From Cellulomonas sp. (lineage in GTDB: Bacteria; Actinomycetota; Actinomycetes; Actinomycetales; Cellulomonadaceae), in assembly GCA_031178805.1 (NCBI GenBank), contig JAPSIJ010000013.1, positions 1-17,051 on the forward strand: a stretch of 17,051 bases of DNA, written 5' to 3'. The stretch's first letter is position 1, and each line of letters starts with the position of its first letter. Below are positions 13,887 through 17,051 of the stretch, piece by piece. Position numbers and translations under genes: made by a program. Under the pieces are notes generated by a model. That model searched no databases. It saw only the letters and a list, made by a program, of their open reading frames with translations, and had not been told where the DNA came from.

Positions 13887-14524
13887 TTGCCGCGCAGCAG
13901 GTCCGGGAAGGCGCGCAGCGCGGCGGCGGCCACGACGGCGGCGAGGACGTTCTTCAGCACGTCGCCCGGCAGGAACACCGCGCCCGCGGCGACGGCCTCC
14001 GACGGCGACAGTCCCAGGCGCCAGCCCATCACCGCGATGCCGAGCGGGTGCACCGTGAGCAGGGTGGCCGCGGCGGCGGCGCCGAACAGCGCGGGCACCC
14101 GCCACCGGGCACGGGTGCGGCGGGCGAGCAGGCCGAGCGCCCCGGCGACCGCGGCGGCGAGCGGGAACGCCAGCAGGTACCCCGCGGACGGGCCGCCCAG
14201 CACGCCGAGGCCGCCGGTCGCGCCGGAGAACACCGGCAGCCCCGCCAGGCCGACCGCGACGTACAGCAGCAGGGCCAGCGCCCCGCGGCGCGGGCCGAGC
14301 ACCAGGCCGGTGAGCACCACGCCGAACGTCTGGAGCGTGATCGGCACCGCGCCGCCGGTGGGGATCGCGGGCAGCACGGCGCACACCGCGACCAGGGCCG
14401 CGAAGGTCGCGACGAGCGCGAGGTCCGTCGCGGCGGAGGTGCGCACGACGGGCGCGGGCACGGCGGCGCGCACGGCGGCGGGCAGGGCGGCGCCGGTGGC
14501 GTCGGGCAGCTGCTGGTCGGGCAT
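13883..14524 (-). CDS. bioY: Biotin ECF transporter substrate-binding (S) component BioY
   Basis: BioY is the integral membrane protein that captures biotin. The 213-residue protein has about six hydrophobic segments from residue 34 on. Family blocks are P-I-T-L-Q-T-F-G-V (61-69), L-G-P-R-R-G (76-81), P-V-F-S-G-A-T-G-G (97-105), G-P-S-A-G-Y-L-L-A-F-P (111-121) and F-L-P-G-D-V-L-K (184-191), whose Asp and Lys near the end are typical for biotin binding. The ATG at 14524 is preceded by GAGG close by, and an upstream TAGCGT box would start the mRNA after the alternative GTG at 14587, so I reject the longer form. It is first in the operon bioYMN. No biotin synthesis gene is in the window, so this may be an uptake route of a biotin-dependent strain. 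Confidence 0.94.
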   Translation of the reverse strand: MPDQQLPDATGAALPAAVRAAVPAPVVRTSAATDLALVATFAALVAVCAVLPAIPTGGAVPITLQTFGVVLTGLVLGPRRGALALLLYVAVGLAGLPVFSGATGGLGVLGGPSAGYLLAFPLAAAVAGALGLLARRTRARWRVPALFGAAAAATLLTVHPLGIAVMGWRLGLSPSEAVAAGAVFLPGDVLKNVLAAVVAAAALRAFPDLLRGK

Positions 14525-14564
14525 CGGACCTCGGTCTGGCTCGGGCGGGCGCGTACGGCGCCTC

Positions 14565-14570
14565 ACGCTA
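14565..14570 (-). promoter_or_regulatory. Predicted -10 box of the bioYMN operon
   Basis: TAGCGT on the minus strand fits TANNNT and predicts a start near 14558, giving a leader of about 34 bases before bioY. A perfect GCCGCCGGCGGC palindrome (14571-14582) sits just upstream and might be an operator, but it is low in complexity. I see no known biotin-regulator site. Confidence 0.35.
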
Positions 14571-14683
14571 GCCGCCGGCGGCCGCACCGGTCGTCGGCCG
14601 ACCCGGCCAAGCCCGGCGGCCCGCGGCTGGAGGATTCCGCACCGGGCGGAACCGGACCCGTCGGTGCCGGGGCGCGGGGCCCG

Positions 14684-14689
14684 TAGGAT
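14684..14689 (+). promoter_or_regulatory. Predicted -10 box of the ABC-F ATPase gene
   Basis: TAGGAT in G-TAGGAT-GG matches a common actinobacterial -10 box. Transcription would begin near 14696, giving about 80 bases of leader before the GTG at 14776. No good -35 box is visible at 16-18 bases, so an activator may be needed. Confidence 0.5.
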
Positions 14690-14775
14690 GGACGGCGTTT
14701 GTGCCGGGACGTGACGGGGCGCGCGGCATCGCCAGCAGGACCCCGTGCGCGCACGGCAGAGGGACGAGGGAACCA

Positions 14776-16374
14776 GTGATCACAGCCCAGGGCGTCGAGC
14801 TCCGCGTGGGGGCACGCGTGCTGCTCTCGGCGGCGACCTTCCGGGTCGCGCCCGGCGACCGGATCGGCCTGGTCGGCCGCAACGGCGCCGGCAAGACGAC
14901 CCTGACCAAGACGCTGGCGGGCGAGAGCCAGCCCAGCGGCGGCACGATCACCCGCAGCGACGACGTGGGCTACCTGCCGCAGGACCCGCGCTCGGGCGAC
15001 CTGTCCACGCTCGCCATGCACCGGGTGCTGTCCGCGCGCGGCCTGGACCAGGTGGTCGCGGCGATGCGCGAGGCCGAGGGCGCGATGGCGTCCACGGACG
15101 ACGCGACCCGGGACGCCGCCATGGAGCGGTACGCGCGGCTCGAGGCCCGGTTCACCGCCGGGGGCGGGTACGCGGCCGAGAGCGAGGCGCACCGGATCAC
15201 CTCGAACCTCGGCCTGGACGACCGGGTGCTGGGCCAGCCGCTCGGCACCCTGTCCGGCGGCCAGCGCCGCCGGGTGGAGCTCGCGCGCATCCTGTTCTCC
15301 GGCTCGGGCACCCTGCTGCTGGACGAGCCGACGAACCACCTGGACGCCGACTCCATCTCCTGGCTGCGCGACTACCTGAAGGTCTACCCGGGCGGCTTCG
15401 TCGTGATCAGCCACGACGTGGAGCTGCTGCGCGCCACGGTCAACAAGGTGTTCCACCTGGACGCCAACCGCGGCGAGCTCGACCAGTACAACCTCGGCTG
15501 GGACGCCTACGTCCAGCAGCGCGAGACGGACGAGAAGAGCCGCCGGCGCGAGCGCGCCAACGCCGAGAAGAAGGCGTCCGTGCTGCTCGCCCAGGCCGAC
15601 AAGATGCGGGCCAAGGCCACCAAGGCCGTCGCCGCGCAGAACATGGCCCGCCGCGCCGAGCGGATGCTGGCCGGGCTGGACGAGGTCCGCGTCTCGGACA
15701 AGGTCGCCAAGCTGCGGTTCCCGGAGCCGGCGCCGTGCGGGAAGACCCCGCTCACCGCGTCCGACCTGTCGAAGTCGTACGGCTCGCAGGAGGTGTTCGC
15801 GGGCGTCGACCTGGCGATCGACCGGGGCTCCCGCGTCGTCGTGCTCGGCCTGAACGGCGCGGGCAAGACCACGCTGCTGCGGATGCTGGCGGGCCTGCAG
15901 GAGTCCGACACCGGCGAGGTGCGCGCGGGGCACGGGCTGAAGCTCGGGTACTACGCCCAGGAGCACGAGACCCTGGACATGGACCGCACCGTGGTGGAGA
16001 ACCTGCGCTCCTCGGCGCCGGACCTCACCGACACCCAGGTGCGCTCGGTGCTCGGCTCGTTCCTGTTCTCCGGGGACGACGCCGACAAGCCGGCCGGGGT
16101 GCTGTCCGGCGGCGAGAAGACCCGCCTGGCGCTCGCGGCCCTCGTGGTGTCCTCGGCGAACGTGCTGCTGCTCGACGAGCCGACCAACAACCTGGACCCC
16201 GCCAGCCGCGAGGAGATCCTCGCCGCGCTGCGCGGGTACACCGGGGCGGTCGTCCTGGTCAGCCACGACGAGGGCGCGGTCGAGGCGCTGCAGCCCGAGC
16301 GCGTGGTGCTGCTGCCCGACGGCGACGAGGACCTGTGGAACCCGTCCTACCTGGACCTGGTCACGCTGGCCTGA
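14776..16374 (+). CDS. ABC-F family ATPase (Rv1473-like ribosome-associated protein)
   Basis: ABC-F proteins are soluble twin ATPases that bind the ribosomal E site; members aid translation or confer antibiotic resistance. The 532-residue protein has two cassettes. The first has Walker A G-R-N-G-A-G-K-T (34-41), L-S-G-G-Q (159-163) and L-L-L-D-E-P-T-N-H-L-D (from 180). The second has L-N-G-A-G-K-T (359-365), L-S-G-G-E (443-447) and L-L-L-D-E-P-T-N-N-L-D (from 464). Between them, about residues 250-305, lies a charged Lys/Arg/Ala-rich helical linker, the part that reaches toward the ribosomal P site. There are no membrane segments. The sequence resembles mycobacterial Rv1473, which also lies near the suf locus. 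GTG at 14776 with GAGGGA just before is the start; an in-frame GTG at 14701 would add 25 residues. Resistance cannot be deduced from sequence alone. Confidence 0.92.
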   Translation: MITAQGVELRVGARVLLSAATFRVAPGDRIGLVGRNGAGKTTLTKTLAGESQPSGGTITRSDDVGYLPQDPRSGDLSTLAMHRVLSARGLDQVVAAMREAEGAMASTDDATRDAAMERYARLEARFTAGGGYAAESEAHRITSNLGLDDRVLGQPLGTLSGGQRRRVELARILFSGSGTLLLDEPTNHLDADSISWLRDYLKVYPGGFVVISHDVELLRATVNKVFHLDANRGELDQYNLGWDAYVQQRETDEKSRRRERANAEKKASVLLAQADKMRAKATKAVAAQNMARRAERMLAGLDEVRVSDKVAKLRFPEPAPCGKTPLTASDLSKSYGSQEVFAGVDLAIDRGSRVVVLGLNGAGKTTLLRMLAGLQESDTGEVRAGHGLKLGYYAQEHETLDMDRTVVENLRSSAPDLTDTQVRSVLGSFLFSGDDADKPAGVLSGGEKTRLALAALVVSSANVLLLDEPTNNLDPASREEILAALRGYTGAVVLVSHDEGAVEALQPERVVLLPDGDEDLWNPSYLDLVTLA

Positions 16375-16392
16375 CGGTGAGCCGTGCGGGCG

Positions 16393-16427
16393 GGTGTCAC
16401 ACCTCGGTCTGCAAGTGTTACACTTGC
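16393..16427. promoter_or_regulatory. Promoter and twin operator of the vapBC module
   Basis: Two palindromes, GGTGTCACACC (16393-16403) and GCAAGTGTTACACTTGC (16411-16427), share the core GTGT-N-ACAC with centres 21 bp apart, two helical turns. The second contains a TACACT -10 box (16419-16424) seven bases before the antitoxin ATG. The first covers the -35 candidate GTCACA (16396-16401), 17 bases from the -10. This layout fits autorepression by the antitoxin or the VapBC complex, with RNA starting at the start codon. Confidence 0.72.
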
Positions 16428-16431
16428 CGCT

Positions 16432-16692
16432 ATGCCGACGGTCAAGCCGCGTCACGCGATCACCGAGACCAGTGAGGTGTCCCACGCTCTGGACGTGGCG
16501 CGACGGCGGTGGCCGGGGCAGCCGCCCGCGCGGCTCCTCGTTCGTCTGATCGAGACCGGTGCGCAGGCGGTCGAGGCGCAGCAGGCGGACGTGGCAGGGG
16601 AACGCGAGCGCGCGGTGCTGGCGCTGACGACGCTGTCGGCGTACTACCCGGCCGGGTACCTCGACGAGGTCCGTGACGGGTGGGCGCAGTGA
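16432..16692 (+). CDS. VapB-like antitoxin, probable ribbon-helix-helix protein
   Basis: This 86-residue protein precedes a PIN-domain toxin and should bind and neutralise it, and also bind DNA. Residues 5-13 (K-P-R-H-A-I-T-E-T) suit the beta-strand of a ribbon-helix-helix domain. S-E-V-S-H-A-L-D-V-A-R-R-R-W-P (14-28) and A-R-L-L-V-R-L-I-E-T-G (33-43) suit its two helices. The rest (44-86) is a charged and then Trp/Tyr-containing tail that would contact the toxin. The assignment rests on size, layout and context more than on a recognised motif. The ATG at 16432 has no Shine-Dalgarno but a TACACT box seven bases upstream, so leaderless translation is likely. Its TGA overlaps the GTG of the toxin gene by four bases, as usual in such pairs. 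Confidence 0.75.
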   Translation: MPTVKPRHAITETSEVSHALDVARRRWPGQPPARLLVRLIETGAQAVEAQQADVAGERERAVLALTTLSAYYPAGYLDEVRDGWAQ

Positions 16693-17051
16693 TCGTCGCG
16701 GACGCCAACGTGATGATCGCGGCGGCGAACCCGGCGGACGTGCACCACGAGCACGCGCGGGAGATCCTCCTCGAGCACGGGCGGGACGGTGTGGTGCTGC
16801 ACTCGCTGACGATGGCGGAGGTCCTGGTCGGTCCGGCCCGCGCCGGGCAGCACGACGCGGCGTACGCCGCGTTCGAGGCGGCCGGCGTGCGCAGCTCCCC
16901 TGCGACCGATCCCGCACCGACAGTGCTCGCGCACGTGCGTGCCACTGCCGCGCTGAAGATGCCGGACGCCTGCGTGCTCGCCACCGCCGAGCACCTCGGC
17001 ACTCCGCTGGCGACGTTCGACTCGCGTCTGGCTCGTGAGGCCGCAGCGCGA
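16689..17051 (+). CDS. VapC-like PIN-domain ribonuclease toxin, 3' end outside window
   Basis: The product is a probable RNase toxin of the VapC type that cuts RNA with a magnesium-dependent acidic site. All 121 codons to the window edge are open and the protein looks nearly complete. The four PIN acidic residues are visible: Asp5 in V-A-D-A-N-V-M-I, Glu44 in T-M-A-E-V-L-V-G, Asp93 in M-P-D-A-C-V-L-A-T-A, and Asp111 in T-F-D-S-R-L-A. So the toxin is intact as far as seen. It begins with GTG overlapping the antitoxin stop (GTGA), a coupling that keeps the antitoxin ahead of the toxin. The later part uses A- or T-ending codons (CCT, ACT, CGT, GCA, CGA) more often than the suf genes do, a mild sign of foreign origin. 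Confidence 0.86.
   Translation, partial: MIVADANVMIAAANPADVHHEHAREILLEHGRDGVVLHSLTMAEVLVGPARAGQHDAAYAAFEAAGVRSSPATDPAPTVLAHVRATAALKMPDACVLATAEHLGTPLATFDSRLAREAAAR

Noticed and set aside
14571..14600. Biotin-regulator operator upstream of bioY
   Set aside because: Only GCC/GGC-type symmetry is present, and I see no known BirA or BioQ site.
1..17051. tRNA genes, CRISPR arrays, insertion-sequence ends
   Set aside because: I read the intergenic gaps on both strands and found no cloverleaf, spaced direct-repeat array or terminal repeats with transposase; the 19-base array at 13064-13131 has four units without unique spacers of CRISPR size.

Overview
The window is very GC-rich, gene-dense DNA of an aerobic high-GC Gram-positive bacterium (Actinomycetota). 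A Micrococcales organism such as a Cellulomonas relative is my guess, made from gene content and codon use and not from any search. All genes are ordinary protein genes. I see no tRNA, rRNA, CRISPR array, insertion sequence or prophage, and no gene-free stretch exceeds 300 bases. The largest gaps (653-859, 4277-4453, 14525-14775) are divergent promoter regions and are described below.

Left part (1-4276). A sensor histidine kinase, cut by the left edge, is divergent from a membrane-anchored VanY-type D,D-carboxypeptidase. That gene runs tail to tail, one base apart, into heme A synthase (ctaA). Upstream of ctaA on the same strand lie an ABC-2 permease and its ATPase, which overlap by four bases.

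Centre (4277-11498). A complete SUF iron-sulfur cluster assembly operon reads rightwards: sufR, sufB, sufD, a Rieske-type ferredoxin, sufC, sufS, sufU and a DUF59/MIP18 gene. SufR is an iron-sulfur repressor, SufBCD the scaffold, SufS and SufU supply sulfur, and the DUF59 protein probably acts in maturation. The order matches the actinobacterial locus, including the neighbouring ABC transporter and ctaA. The promoter region holds a textbook SufR operator, CAAC-N6-GTTG, inside a larger dyad whose spacer is the predicted -10 box. The operon ends at a 17-bp perfect hairpin shared with a convergent gene.

Right part (11499-17051). A membrane-anchored YpfJ-like zinc metallopeptidase and a biotin ECF transporter operon (bioY-bioM-bioN, each pair overlapping by four bases) read leftwards. 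A rightward ABC-F ATPase of the Rv1473 type follows, then a vapBC toxin-antitoxin pair whose toxin is cut by the right edge.

No wholly new system is evident. The best leads are non-coding. One is a 68-bp element of four 11-mers at an exact 19-base period, forming a near-perfect 30-bp stem at the bioM/bioN junction. Another is an internal hairpin between sufC and sufS. A third is the doubled 21-bp-phased operator of the toxin-antitoxin module. The last is a repeated pattern of TANNNT boxes 6-7 bases before start codons, which suggests several leaderless mRNAs.
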